In this document: positions 19,601-25,266 of the stretch, piece after piece
Layout: every line of letters begins with the position of its first letter
How positions within the stretch are numbered: position 1 is the stretch's first letter
DNA from: Scleromatobacter humisilvae
GTDB lineage: Bacteria > Pseudomonadota > Gammaproteobacteria > Burkholderiales > Burkholderiaceae_C
NCBI RefSeq assembly: GCF_023231945.1
Contig: NZ_JAJLJH010000017.1
Coordinates: 1 to 57,463 of the forward strand
DNA: 57,463 nt
Direction: 5' to 3'
Position numbers and translations under genes: made by a program
Notes under the pieces: generated by a model
Databases searched by the model: none
Seen by the model: the letters and a program-made list of their open reading frames with translations, nothing else
What the model was told of the DNA's origin: nothing

Positions 19601-22600
19601 TGTCGTCCTTGGCGGCGATCGGCAGGGGCGTGACGGTCAGCGTGACCGTTGCGGTGGACGTCGCGCCCGAAGCGTCGGTCACGACGTAGCTGAAGCTGTC
19701 GGTGCCCGAGTAGCCGGTCGTCGGCGTGTACGTGTAGCTGCCGTCGGCGTTGACGACGACGCTGCCGTGCGACGGATGCGTCGTACCCAGCGAGAACGTG
19801 TTCGCATCGCCCGCGACATTGCTCGCGTCACCTGCGACGGTGCCGCTGATCGGGCTGTTCTCGACACCGGACTTCGCGTCCGCAGTGGCCGTGACCGGCA
19901 GCGCATTGACGGTCAGCGTGACCGTTGCCGTCGACGTCGCGCCCGAAGCGTCGGTCACGACGTAGCTGAAGCTGTCGGTGCCCGAGTAGCCGGTCGTCGG
20001 CGTGTACGCGTAGCTGCCATCGGCGTTGACGACGACGCTGCCGTGCGACGGATGCGTCACGCCGAGCGAGAACGTGTTCGCATCGCCCGCAACCGTGCTG
20101 GCATCGCCCGCGACGGTGCCACTGATCGGGCTGTTCTCGACACCGGACTTCGCATCCGCATTGGCCGTGACCGCAAGCGGCAGCACCGTCAGCGTGACGG
20201 TGGACGTCGAGGTCTGCCCCGACGCGTCGGTGGCGACGTAGGTGAAGTGGTCGGTGCCGGAGTAGCCGGCCGCCGGCGTGTACGTGTAGCTGCCATCGGC
20301 ATTGACGACCACCGTGCCATGCGCCGGGCCCGTGCCCAGCTTGAAGGTGTTGGGATCGCCCGCCACCTGCGTGACGTCGCCGGCCACGGTGCCGCTGATC
20401 GGGCTGTTCTCGACACCGGACTTCGCGTCCGCAGTGGCCGTGACCGGCAGCGCATTGACGGTCAGCGAGACCGTTGCGGTGGACGTCGCGCCCGAAGCGT
20501 CGGTCACGACGTAGCTGAAGCTGTCGGTGCCCGAGTAGCCGGTGGTCGGCGTGTAGGTGTAGCTGCCGTCAGCATTGACGACGACAGTGCCATGCGCCGG
20601 ATGCGTCGCGCCCAGCGAGAACGTGTTCGCATCGCCCGCGACATTGCTCGCGTCACCTGCGACGGTGCCGCTGATCGGGCTGTTCTCGACACCGGACTTC
20701 GCATCCGCATTGGCCGTGACCGCAAGCGGCAGCACCGTCAGCGTGACGGTGGACGTCGAGGTCTGCCCCGACGCGTCGGTGGCGACGTAGGTGAAGTGGT
20801 CGGTGCCGGAGTAGCCGGCCGCCGGCGTGTACGTGTAGCTGCCATCGGCATTGACGACCACCGTGCCATGCGCCGGGCCCGTGCCCAGCTTGAAGGTGCT
20901 GGGATCGCCCGCCACCTGCGTGACGTCGCCGGCCACGGTGCCGCTGATCGGGCTGTTCTCGTTGCCGCTGTTGCTGTCCGGCGCGGCCGTGAAGGCCAGC
21001 GGGGTCACGCTCAGCGTCACCGTGGCGGTGGACGTCTGGCCGGAGTGGTCGGTGACGACGTAGGTGAAGCTGTCCGGGCCGCTGTAGCCGACCGCGGGGG
21101 CGTACGTGTACGTGCCGTCGGCGTTGACCGTGACCGTGCCGTGGGCCGGGCCCGTGCCGAGCTTGAAGGTGTTCGGATCGCCGGCGACCACCGTCGCGTC
21201 GCCGCCGAGGTTGCCGCTGACCGTGTCGTTCTCGTTGAGCGTGGCGTGGTCGGGCGAGGCCGTGATCGGCGTCGGATTGACCGTCAGCGTGATCGTGGCG
21301 GTGGAGCTCGCACCTGACGCATCGGTGACGACGTACGAGAACGCGTCGGTGCCGGAATAGCCCGCCGCGGGCGTGTAGGTGTAGCTGCCGTCGGCGTTGA
21401 CGACCACGCTGCCGTGCGCCGGATGCGTCGCGCCCAGGCTGAACGTGTTCGGGTCGCCCGCGACTGCGTTGGCGTCGGCCGCGACGCTGCCGCTGATCGC
21501 GCTGTTCTCGCTGCCGGCGTTGGTGTCGGCCTTCGCGCTGACCGACAGCGGCGTGACGGTCAGCGTGACGGTCGCGGTGGACGTGGCGCCCGACGCGTCG
21601 GTGACGACGTACGAGAACGTGTCGGTGCCCGAGTAGCCCGTCGTCGGCGTGTACGTGTAGCTGCCGTCGGCGTTGACGACCACCGTGCCGTGCGCCGGAT
21701 GCGTGTCGCCGAGGCCGAACGTGTTGGCATCGCCGGGGACGCTGCTCGCGTCGCCGGCGACGCTGCCGCTGACCGAGCCGTTCTCGGCGACGCTGCCGCT
21801 GCCGGCCGAGGCCGTGACCTGCGCCGGGGCGACGCTGAGCGTGACGGTGGCGGTGGACGCCTGGCCCGAGCCATCGGTGACGGCGTACGTGAAGCTGTCC
21901 GTGCCGGCGAAGCCGGGCGCCGGCGTGTACGTGTAGGTGCCGTCGGTGTTGACCACGACCGTGCCGTGGCTGGGCGCGCCGCTGAGCGTCCAGGTGTTGG
22001 CCTCGCCGGCGACCGGCGTGTCGTTGGCCGCCAGGCTGCCGCTGACCGGCGCGTTTTCGAGCGCGGCGACGACGTCGGGCGCGGCCACGGGCGTGGCCGG
22101 CGTGACGGTCAGCGTGACGGTGGCGGTGGACGTCGAGCCCGCCGCGTCGGTGATCGTGTAGGTGAACGAATCCGTGCCGTGGAAGCCGGCGGCCGGCGTG
22201 TACGTGTAGGTGCCGTCCGCGTGCACGACGACGCTGCCGTGGGCGGCGCCGGTGGCCAGCGACCAGACGCTGCTGCCGTCCGGCGAGGCGGTGTCGTTGG
22301 CCGCGAGGTTGCCCGAGGACGGCGAGTTCTCGCCGACGGTGACCGTGTCGGCCACGGCCGCCGGCACCGGCGCGATGTTCAGCGTGACGGTGGCGGTGGA
22401 GGTGGAGCCGTCGACGTCCGTGATCGTGTACGTGAACGAGTCCGGGCCGCTGTAGTGCGCGGCGGGCGCGTAGCTGAACGTGCCGTCGGCGTTGACGGTG
22501 ACGCTGCCGTGCGCGGCGCCGCTGGCCAGCGACCAGGTGTTGCCGCCGTCGGCCGACGGTGTGTCGTTGCCGGCCAGGTTGCCGGCGATGGCGTGGTCCT

Positions 22601-23483
22601 CGGTGCCGGCGAACGTGTCGGCCACGGCCACCGGCTGGTGGTCGAGCGGGGCGGCGACGTTGACGGTGACGGTCGACGTGGAGGTCGCGCCGTTGCCGCT
22701 GGCGTCGGTGTAGGTGAAAGATACCGAGCCGCTGAAGCCGTGGTTGGGCGTGAACGTGAGGCTGCCGTCGGCGTTCATCGTGACGGTGCCCTGCGGCAGC
22801 GTCACCGGCGTCGCCGGGTTGATCGCGTGGCCGGCGACGGCCGTGATGGTCAGGCCGGACGTCGACGTGTCGTTGGCGCGCGGGTCGAACGAGACCGGCG
22901 TGTTGGCGGCGGTCGACTCGGTGTCGGGATTGGCGGTCGGCGCGGTCTGCAGCGGCGCGACGGCCTGCACCTGCGGCGCGGCCGGCGGGGCGGCGGGCGC
23001 GTTGAAGTCGAGCGACGCGGGCGTCACCGACTCCGAGTCGCGCCCGACGCGCAGGCCTTCCTCGAGGCTGCCGGCGGCGCCCCCGGAGTTCGGGCCGGCG
23101 GCCGGCACGACGTCGATGTCGCCGTTGCCGACCTGCGTGATGGTGCGCTCGACATCGTCGCTCGCGCCGGCGAGCAGCGTCGTCGGATGGGCCTCGAGCT
23201 GGACGATGCCGTCCTGCGCGGTGAGGACGACCTCGCCCTTCTTCACCACGTCGCCCACGTGCAGCGGCGTCACCGTGCCGTCGAGATGGCGGATGTGGGC
23301 GTCGCCCCAGACGCCCACGACCTTGCCCGTGATCTGGCGCACCGGCACGTAGCCGCGCTCGATCAGGTGCTGTTCCCCGGGATGGACGCCGGCCGCCTTC
23401 TGCAGCGCGCCGACGCCGGACTTGGCGTCATGGCCGGCGAGGGCATCCTGGGGGCGGGGGTTCAGCGGGGACGACGACGACAT
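7689..23483 (-). CDS. Giant type I-secreted repeat adhesin (LapA/BapA-like)
   Basis: One frame codes for 5264 residues. Residues 1 to about 150 form a LapA-type retention module (RGYVPVRQITGKVVGVWGD, later LHVGDVVKKGEVV) ending in PAAG at 127-130, the di-alanine motif cut by LapG-type proteases. From about 185 to 4720 come about 49 Ig/cadherin-like repeats; 43 of them (nt 9960-21830) are about 92 residues with the signature HGSVVVNADGSYTYTP...GTDSFSYVVTD. Next are a LamG/concanavalin-like domain (about 4724-4965), RTX nonapeptides (GGAGNDTITGGNGNDLIEG type, about 5096-5150) that bind calcium, and a C-terminal type I secretion signal. I noticed no cysteine. The start is ATG 23483 behind GGAG. 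The ABC exporter and fusion protein genes lie immediately upstream on the same strand. The likely role is cell-surface attachment and biofilm formation. Confidence 0.93.
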   Translation of the reverse strand: MSSSSPLNPRPQDALAGHDAKSGVGALQKAAGVHPGEQHLIERGYVPVRQITGKVVGVWGDAHIRHLDGTVTPLHVGDVVKKGEVVLTAQDGIVQLEAHPTTLLAGASDDVERTITQVGNGDIDVVPAAGPNSGGAAGSLEEGLRVGRDSESVTPASLDFNAPAAPPAAPQVQAVAPLQTAPTANPDTESTAANTPVSFDPRANDTSTSGLTITAVAGHAINPATPVTLPQGTVTMNADGSLTFTPNHGFSGSVSFTYTDASGNGATSTSTVTVNVAAPLDHQPVAVADTFAGTEDHAIAGNLAGNDTPSADGGNTWSLASGAAHGSVTVNADGTFSYAPAAHYSGPDSFTYTITDVDGSTSTATVTLNIAPVPAAVADTVTVGENSPSSGNLAANDTASPDGSSVWSLATGAAHGSVVVHADGTYTYTPAAGFHGTDSFTYTITDAAGSTSTATVTLTVTPATPVAAPDVVAALENAPVSGSLAANDTPVAGEANTWTLSGAPSHGTVVVNTDGTYTYTPAPGFAGTDSFTYAVTDGSGQASTATVTLSVAPAQVTASAGSGSVAENGSVSGSVAGDASSVPGDANTFGLGDTHPAHGTVVVNADGSYTYTPTTGYSGTDTFSYVVTDASGATSTATVTLTVTPLSVSAKADTNAGSENSAISGSVAADANAVAGDPNTFSLGATHPAHGSVVVNADGSYTYTPAAGYSGTDAFSYVVTDASGASSTATITLTVNPTPITASPDHATLNENDTVSGNLGGDATVVAGDPNTFKLGTGPAHGTVTVNADGTYTYAPAVGYSGPDSFTYVVTDHSGQTSTATVTLSVTPLAFTAAPDSNSGNENSPISGTVAGDVTQVAGDPSTFKLGTGPAHGTVVVNADGSYTYTPAAGYSGTDHFTYVATDASGQTSTSTVTLTVLPLAVTANADAKSGVENSPISGTVAGDASNVAGDANTFSLGATHPAHGTVVVNADGSYTYTPTTGYSGTDSFSYVVTDASGATSTATVSLTVNALPVTATADAKSGVENSPISGTVAGDVTQVAGDPNTFKLGTGPAHGTVVVNADGSYTYTPAAGYSGTDHFTYVATDASGQTSTSTVTLTVLPLAVTANADAKSGVENSPISGTVAGDASTVAGDANTFSLGVTHPSHGSVVVNADGSYAYTPTTGYSGTDSFSYVVTDASGATSTATVTLTVNALPVTATADAKSGVENSPISGTVAGDASNVAGDANTFSLGTTHPSHGSVVVNADGSYTYTPTTGYSGTDSFSYVVTDASGATSTATVTLTVTPLPIAAKDDTGSSAENGAITGTVAADATAIPGDANTFSLGATHPAHGTVVVNADGSYTYTPTTGYSGTDSFSYVVTDASGATSTATVTLTVTPLPITATADAKTGIENRPISGTLASDATNVAGDPNTFSLGATHPSHGTVVVNADGSYKYTPTTGYSGTDSFSYVVTDASGATSTATVTLTVAPLPITATADAKSGVENSPITGTVAGDASTVTGDANTFSLGATHPSHGSVVVNADGSYTYTPTTGYSGTDSFSYVVTDHSGATSTATVTLTVAPLAISAGPDSKSGNENAPITGSVASDASVVPGDANTFALGGTHPAHGSVVVNADGSYTYTPTNGYVGTDSFSYVVTDASGATSTATVSLSVVALPITAKPDTNSGNENGTITGSLAGDATAIAGDANTFTLGGAHPAHGSVVVNADGSYTYTPTTGYSGTDSFSYVVTDHSGQTSTATVSLTVNPLGYSASPDAKSGNENSPISGSLASDVTQIPGDPSTFSLGTTHPTHGTVVVNAYGSYTYTPTTGYSGTDSFTYVATNASGQVAGATVTLTVNPLPIAATADAKSGVENTTISGSVATDATTIAGDANTFTLGTTHPTHGSVVVNVDGSYTYTPITGYSGTDSFSYIVTDHSGATSTATVTLTVTPAAIAATADSKSGVENTTISGSVASDATTIAGDANTFALGTTHPTHGSVVVNADGSYTYTPSTGYTGTDSFSYIVTDHSGATSTATVTLTVTPAAITATADSKSGVENSTISGSVASDATTIAGDANTFALGATHPTHGSVVVNADGTYTYTPATGYSGSDSFSYIVTDHSGATSTATVTLTVTPLAITATSDTAAGPENSAISGSVASDASTVAGDANTFTLGSTHPAHGSVVVNADGTYTYTPTVGYSGTDSFSYIVTDHSGATSTATVTLTVSPLAITAKNDVASGPENSPISGSVSSDATIIAGDANTFTLGATHPAHGSVVVNADGSYTYTPTTGYSGTDSFSYVVTDHSGATSTATVTLTVTPLAVTAKNDTASGTENAPITGSLASDASTVAGDANTFALGATHPAHGTVVVNTDGTYSYTPTAGYTGTDTFSYVVTDHSGSNSTATVTLTVTPQAITAKNDVASGAENSAISGSVSSDATIVAGDANTFALGATHPAHGSVVVNADGSYTYTPTTGYSGTDSFSYIVTDHSGATSTATVTLTVTPLAITATADSKSGAENSAIGGSLAADASTVAGDANTFTLGSTHPTHGSVVVNADGSYTYTPSNGYTGTDSFSYIVTDHSGATSTATVTLTVTPLPITAKNDSASGQENGTIAGSLAGDATAIAGDANTFTLGGTHPAHGSVVVNADGSYTYTPTTGYSGTDSFSYVVTDHSGQTSTATVSLTVNPLGYSASPDAKSGNENSPISGSLSSDVTQIPGDPSTFSLGATHPAHGTVVVNADGSYTYTPTTGYSGTDSFTYVATNASGQVAGATLTLTVNPLPITATGEAKSVVENGAITGSVASDASTVAGDANTFTLGGTHPAHGSVVVNTDGSYTYTPSTGYIGTDSFSYVVTDHSGATSTATVTLTVTPAAITATADAKSVVENSAITSSVASDASVIAGDANTFTLGATHPTHGTVVVNADGSYTYTPTTGYTGTDSFSYIVTDHSGATSTATVTLTVTPAAITATADSKSGVENTAITGSVASDASVIAGDANTFTLGATHPTHGTVVVNADGSYTYTPTTGYTGTDSFSYIVTDHSGATSTATVTLTVTPAAITATADAKSVVENSAITSSVASDASVVAGDANTFTLGGTHPAHGSVVVNADGSYTYTPTTGYTGTDSFSYIVTDHSGATSTATVTLNVTPAAITATADSKSGVENTAITGSVASDASIVAGDANTFTLGATHPTHGSVVVNADGSYTYTPSTGYTGTDTFSYIVTDHSGATSTATVTLTVTPAAITATADAKSVVENSAITSSVASDASVVAGDANTFTLGATHPTHGSVVVNADGSYTYTPSTGYTGTDSFTYVVTDHSGATSTATVTLTVTPAAITATADSKSGVENTAITGSVASDASTVAGDANTFTLGATHPTHGSVVVNADGSYTYTPSTGYTGTDTFSYVVTDHSGATSTATVTLTVTPAAITAAADSKSVVENSTISASLASDATSVAGDANTFTLGATHPTHGSVVVNADGSYTYTPATGYTGTDTFSYVVTDHSGATSTATVTLTVTPAAITAAADSKSVVENSTISASLASDATTVAGDANTFTLGATHPTHGSVVVNADGSYTYTPTTGYTGTDSFSYVVTDQSGATSTATVTLTVTPAAITAAADSKSVVENSTISASLASDATTIAGDANTFTLGATHPTHGSVVVNADGSYTYTPTTGYTGTDSFSYVVTDHSGATSTATVTLTVTPAAITATADAKSVVENSAITSSVASDASVVAGDANTFTLGGTHPAHGSVVVNADGSYTYTPATGYTGTDSFSYIVTDHSGATSTATVTLTVTPAAITATADAKSVVENSAITSSVASDASAIAGDANTFTLGATHPTHGTVVVNADGSYTYTPTTGYTGTDSFSYIVTDHSGATSTATVTLTVTPAAITATADSKSGVENTTISGSVATDATTVAGDANTFTLGATHPTHGSVVVNADGSYTYTPSIGYTGTDTFSYIVTDHSGATSTSTVTLTVTPATITATADAKSVVENGAITSSVASDATTIAGDANTFTLGATHPTHGSVVVNADGSYTYTPTTGYTGTDTFSYVVTDHSGATSTATVTLTVTPLAITAKNDAASGPENGAISGSVASDAAIVAGDANTFTLGSTHPTHGTVVVNADGTYTYTPTTGYSGTDSFSYVVTDHSGATSTATVTLTVTPLAITAKNDAASGPENSAISGTVASDATTIAGDANTFTLGATHPAHGTVVVNANGSYTYTPATGYSGTDSFSYIVTDHSGATSTATVTLTVTPAAITATADAKSGVENTTINGSVASDATTVAGDANTFSLGATHPTHGSVVVNADGSYTYTPTTGYTGTDSFSYIVTDHSGATSTATVTLTVTPAPITAVADAKSVVENSAITSSVASDASVVAGDANTFTLGTIHPTHGSVVVNADGSYTYTPTTGYTGTDSFSYVVTDHSGATSTATVTLTVTPLAIAAKADTGTGNENAAIAGTLAGDATVIAGDANTFTLGATHPTHGTVVVNTDGTYTYTPTSGYSGSDSFSYVVTDHSGATSTATVTLTVNPINPTANADAFTVTANGPSATLNVKTNDTPVAGETNAWSVKTNPAHGTLTPASDFATSGNFVYTPTAGFTGTDTFTYVITDGSGHTSTATVTLTVAAEKPPVANADTYSTAENTLLVLNGAAGAANHALTTNDTDANGDTLTVTQINGTAIAAGGSVVVTGGTVMEDANGVISFNPTTNYTGNATLTYTISDGHGGTSTANVTISVTAGTDDPTVTAQSLGRWQFNEGTGTSTKDTYNNYTGTLTDLTPAAGGTAPTWVTGHNGTAGTAVNFDGKGGIVSVPLADTAPLTSTGSLSVWFNTTQVGSTIGWSSPSIIGSEHQGDANDIQWGTINNRGQIGLGLGNDPTGVYSTQAVNDGAWHELTITRTVNSDGTSAVSVYIDGVLSNSATLAAQSQIPGGIPANYLAGFGYTNAWQSTTSGGTTTNSDGTTGDVYYKGSLDDAAIYSHALTADQTKAIYLVQNGFENTAVANDGDAIKLAVTDTHATALHVIGLENGMTISDGSGHTVTSTGNSQVIDVTGWTLGSLQLTNVGTGSANLEFDAINTNASTGQSEDTSTYLSVVNGTSLIAGTTGTQTLTATGTTAAYIVAGTGNDTLVGNNADDRLIGGAGNDTITGGNGNDLIEGGAGNNTLTGGGGNDTFRWELADHGTAGTPLVDTINDFSSAAGNKDVLDLRDLLGGENHNGTDPGNIASFLHFDHSGSDTIIHVSTTGGFASGYTSANENETIILKGVDLTSAGTQTDSQIIHQLLTNGQLHLG
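9960..21830 (-). repeat. 43 tandem 276-bp repeats inside the adhesin gene
   Basis: The coding sequence repeats every 276 bp (92 codons); a few units are 273 bp where GATHP is shortened to GTGP. Counting by the recurring ENxxI(S/T)G motif I find 43 regular units, flanked by four divergent units on the N-terminal side and two on the C-terminal side. 11,870 bp divided by 276 gives 43.0, agreeing with the count. Similarity is highest in the middle (11,400-15,000). One unit (near 18090) reads VNAYGSY instead of VNADGSY. Such arrays change copy number by recombination and are prone to mis-assembly. Confidence 0.92.
15201..15740. repeat. Two-unit block duplicated at 17961-18500
   Basis: This block of about two repeat units reappears at 17961-18500, offset by exactly 2760 bp (ten units). 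Lines starting 15421, 15481 and 15541 are identical base for base to those at 18181, 18241 and 18301, and the flanking lines differ at only one to four positions per 60. It encodes the distinctive NPLGYSASPDAKSGNENSP unit with VATNASGQVAGAT, unlike its immediate neighbours. Confidence 0.9.
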
Positions 23484-23633
23484 GCGTGGATACTCCGAGA
23501 GGGGCAGGTCACGGAAACCGGCTCGTCGTCGTTTCGGCCATTTCGCTGAAATGCTTAGCCCTCTTTTGAAGGGCGCCCGACGCGAGCCGCTTTCTGTAAC
23601 AGTTCGGAGGAATTATCCCGGCAATGCCAGATT

Positions 23634-23639
23634 CTTATA
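23634..23639 (-). promoter_or_regulatory. Candidate -10 box for the adhesin gene
   Basis: On the minus strand these six bases read TATAAG, five of six matches to the sigma-70 -10 consensus. If used, transcription would start near 23627, leaving a leader of about 144 nt before the adhesin ATG. No good -35 is found at 17 bp, which fits an activator-dependent promoter; a CRP-like dyad lies just upstream. Confidence 0.45.
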
Positions 23640-23660
23640 AGGCGCGTTTCGGGTGATTTT

Positions 23661-23676
23661 CGTGACCGCGATCACG
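23661..23676. promoter_or_regulatory. CRP/Clp-like operator upstream of the adhesin
   Basis: The sequence contains the perfect dyad GTGA-N6-TCAC (23662-23675), the core of the CRP/FNR-family consensus. Its centre at 23668.5 is 41.5 bp upstream of the start predicted from the TATAAG box, the classic class II activator position. The regulator itself is not in the window; CRP-family members include the c-di-GMP-responsive Clp of Xanthomonas, so cAMP or c-di-GMP control is conceivable. Confidence 0.5.
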
Positions 23677-23766
23677 CATTGCAGTCGAGTTGGCGGGATA
23701 GCGAGAACTCCCCACAAGCGTGAAAAAGTGACTGTTGGCGTGCATCCAGAACGCCGGGATGCCGCG

Positions 23767-23782
23767 TGCCAAATAGTTGGCA
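23767..23782. other. Short inverted repeat after the fusion-protein gene
   Basis: A perfect 6-bp inverted repeat (TGCCAA-ATAG-TTGGCA) lies five bases beyond the stop of the membrane fusion protein gene. It could stabilise the 3' end or act as a weak terminator, but no T-run follows on the minus strand. Confidence 0.35.
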
Positions 23783-23787
23783 ATATG

Positions 23788-25266
23788 TCAGCGCTCGCGC
23801 AACGCGTATGACTTGACTTTGAGCACGGGTTTCAACAAATACGACAGCACCGTTTTCTTGCCGGTCAGGATATCCACCTCGGCGGTCATGCCGGGAATGA
23901 TCGGCAGTTTCTCGTCGAAACTGGACAGGTGGGTGCGCACGCGCACGACGTAGTACGCGTTGCCCTTCTCGTCGATCACGGTGTCGGGGCTGATGTTCTC
24001 GACGTCGGCGTCCAGGCCGCCGTAGATCGAGAAGTCGTAGGCCGTGAACTTCACGTTGGCCTTCTGGCCCGGATGGATGAAGGCGATGTCGCGCGGCTGC
24101 ACGCGGGCGTCGAGCACCAGCGAGTCGTCCAGCGGCACGATCTCGACGATGTCCTTGCCCGGCTGCACGACGCCGCCCACGGTGTTGGCCAGCAGGCGCT
24201 GGACGCGGCCGCGCACCGGCGACTTCACCTGCGCCTTGTCCACCTTGTCGGCCAGGCCCGGCGCCCCCTGGTTGAGCGCGTTGAGCTTGCCGACCGCCTC
24301 GGCCAGGTCGCGCCCGGCCTCGTTGCGGAAGGCGAGCTCGGTCTCCTGGATCTTGCGGTTGGACTCCTGGATCATGGCCTGCACCTTGCCGATCTGCGCG
24401 GCGGCCTGGTCGACGTCGCCCTTGTTCTTGGTGACGTCGCGCTCCAGGCGCAGGATGTCGACCTCGGAGACCGCGCCCGTGGCCAGCAGCGGCCGCGTCT
24501 GGTTCAGTTCCTGCGTGGACAGCTCCAGTGCGCGCTGCGCCGCGGTGCGCTTGGCCTGCATCTCGGTCAGCTCCTGCTCGTGCTGCGAGAGCTGCTGCTT
24601 GACGATCGAGACCTGCGTCTGCAGCTCGGTCGCGCGCGAGTCGTAGAGCCTCTTCTCGCCTTCGAGCAGCGCGCGTTCCTGTTCGCCCGACGGTGTCGGC
24701 GGCAGGAAGGTGGTGCCCTGCGCGAGCGCGCGCAGGCGGGCGACGCGCGCCTGCAGCGCGAAGCCCTGGGCCTCGCTGTCGGCGACGGCGGAGGTCGCGC
24801 GCGTCGGGTCTATCGTCAGCAGCACCTGGCCGGCCTGCACCTGGTCGCCTTCGTGCACGAGGATCTGCTCGACGACGCCGCCGTCCAGCGACTGCAGCAC
24901 CTGCAGCTGCTTCGACGGCACCACGCGGCCGTCGCCCTTGGTCACCTCGTCGACGCGCGCGAACGCGGCCCAGACGATCAGCGCGACGATGACGAACACC
25001 GCCATGCGCGAGATGCGGCGGGCGCGCGCCGTGTGCTGGCGCGACATCACCTCGGAGGCGTCGCGCTCGAAGACGTCCATGCCGGGGATCTCGCCGTCGG
25101 CGAGCGGAGCGCCGGCCAGCCACATCCTGAAGTCGGCGCGCAGCTTCTTGAAGCGTTCGCGCAGCGGCGCCGGTGGAGGCTCGGCAATGTTGACCGTCAC
25201 GCCGTCGATCACCATCTGCGTGCCGGGCAGCGGCGCGGCCAGGTCGTCGTTCTCCGTCGCGCTCAT
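23788..25266 (-). CDS. Type I secretion membrane fusion protein (HlyD/LapC family)
   Basis: The 492-residue protein has an unusually long cytoplasmic N-terminus (about 87 residues), one membrane helix (about 88-103, MAVFVIVALIVWAAFA), a lipoyl-like half (VVEQILVHEGDQVQAGQVL), a long coiled coil (about 180-330) and the beta-barrel region ending [18 protein letters not shown], the standard HlyD-family C-terminus. It bridges the inner-membrane ABC exporter and an outer-membrane TolC-type channel in type I secretion. Its ATG overlaps the stop of the exporter gene (ATGA at 25263-25266), showing translational coupling. The cargo is almost certainly the adhesin encoded directly downstream. Confidence 0.93.
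   Translation of the reverse strand: MSATENDDLAAPLPGTQMVIDGVTVNIAEPPPAPLRERFKKLRADFRMWLAGAPLADGEIPGMDVFERDASEVMSRQHTARARRISRMAVFVIVALIVWAAFARVDEVTKGDGRVVPSKQLQVLQSLDGGVVEQILVHEGDQVQAGQVLLTIDPTRATSAVADSEAQGFALQARVARLRALAQGTTFLPPTPSGEQERALLEGEKRLYDSRATELQTQVSIVKQQLSQHEQELTEMQAKRTAAQRALELSTQELNQTRPLLATGAVSEVDILRLERDVTKNKGDVDQAAAQIGKVQAMIQESNRKIQETELAFRNEAGRDLAEAVGKLNALNQGAPGLADKVDKAQVKSPVRGRVQRLLANTVGGVVQPGKDIVEIVPLDDSLVLDARVQPRDIAFIHPGQKANVKFTAYDFSIYGGLDADVENISPDTVIDEKGNAYYVVRVRTHLSSFDEKLPIIPGMTAEVDILTGKKTVLSYLLKPVLKVKSYALRER

Noticed and set aside
10839-21317. A 3492-codon open frame on the plus strand inside the adhesin gene (with others at 7653-10838 and 21414-23549)
   Set aside because: It is the antisense shadow of a 276-bp repeat: once one unit lacks stops in a frame, all units do. 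The product is only Arg/Val/Gly/Asp-rich filler with no ribosome-binding site.
9960-21830. CRISPR or satellite array
   Set aside because: The repeats are 276 bp, adjoining without spacers, a multiple of three and in one open frame with Ig-like protein repeats; they are coding.
23608-23632. Sigma-54-like TGGCAT...GC promoter upstream of the adhesin
   Set aside because: Minus strand reads CTGGCATTGCCGGG; the -24 half is plausible but the GC of a -12 element is not at the required spacing.
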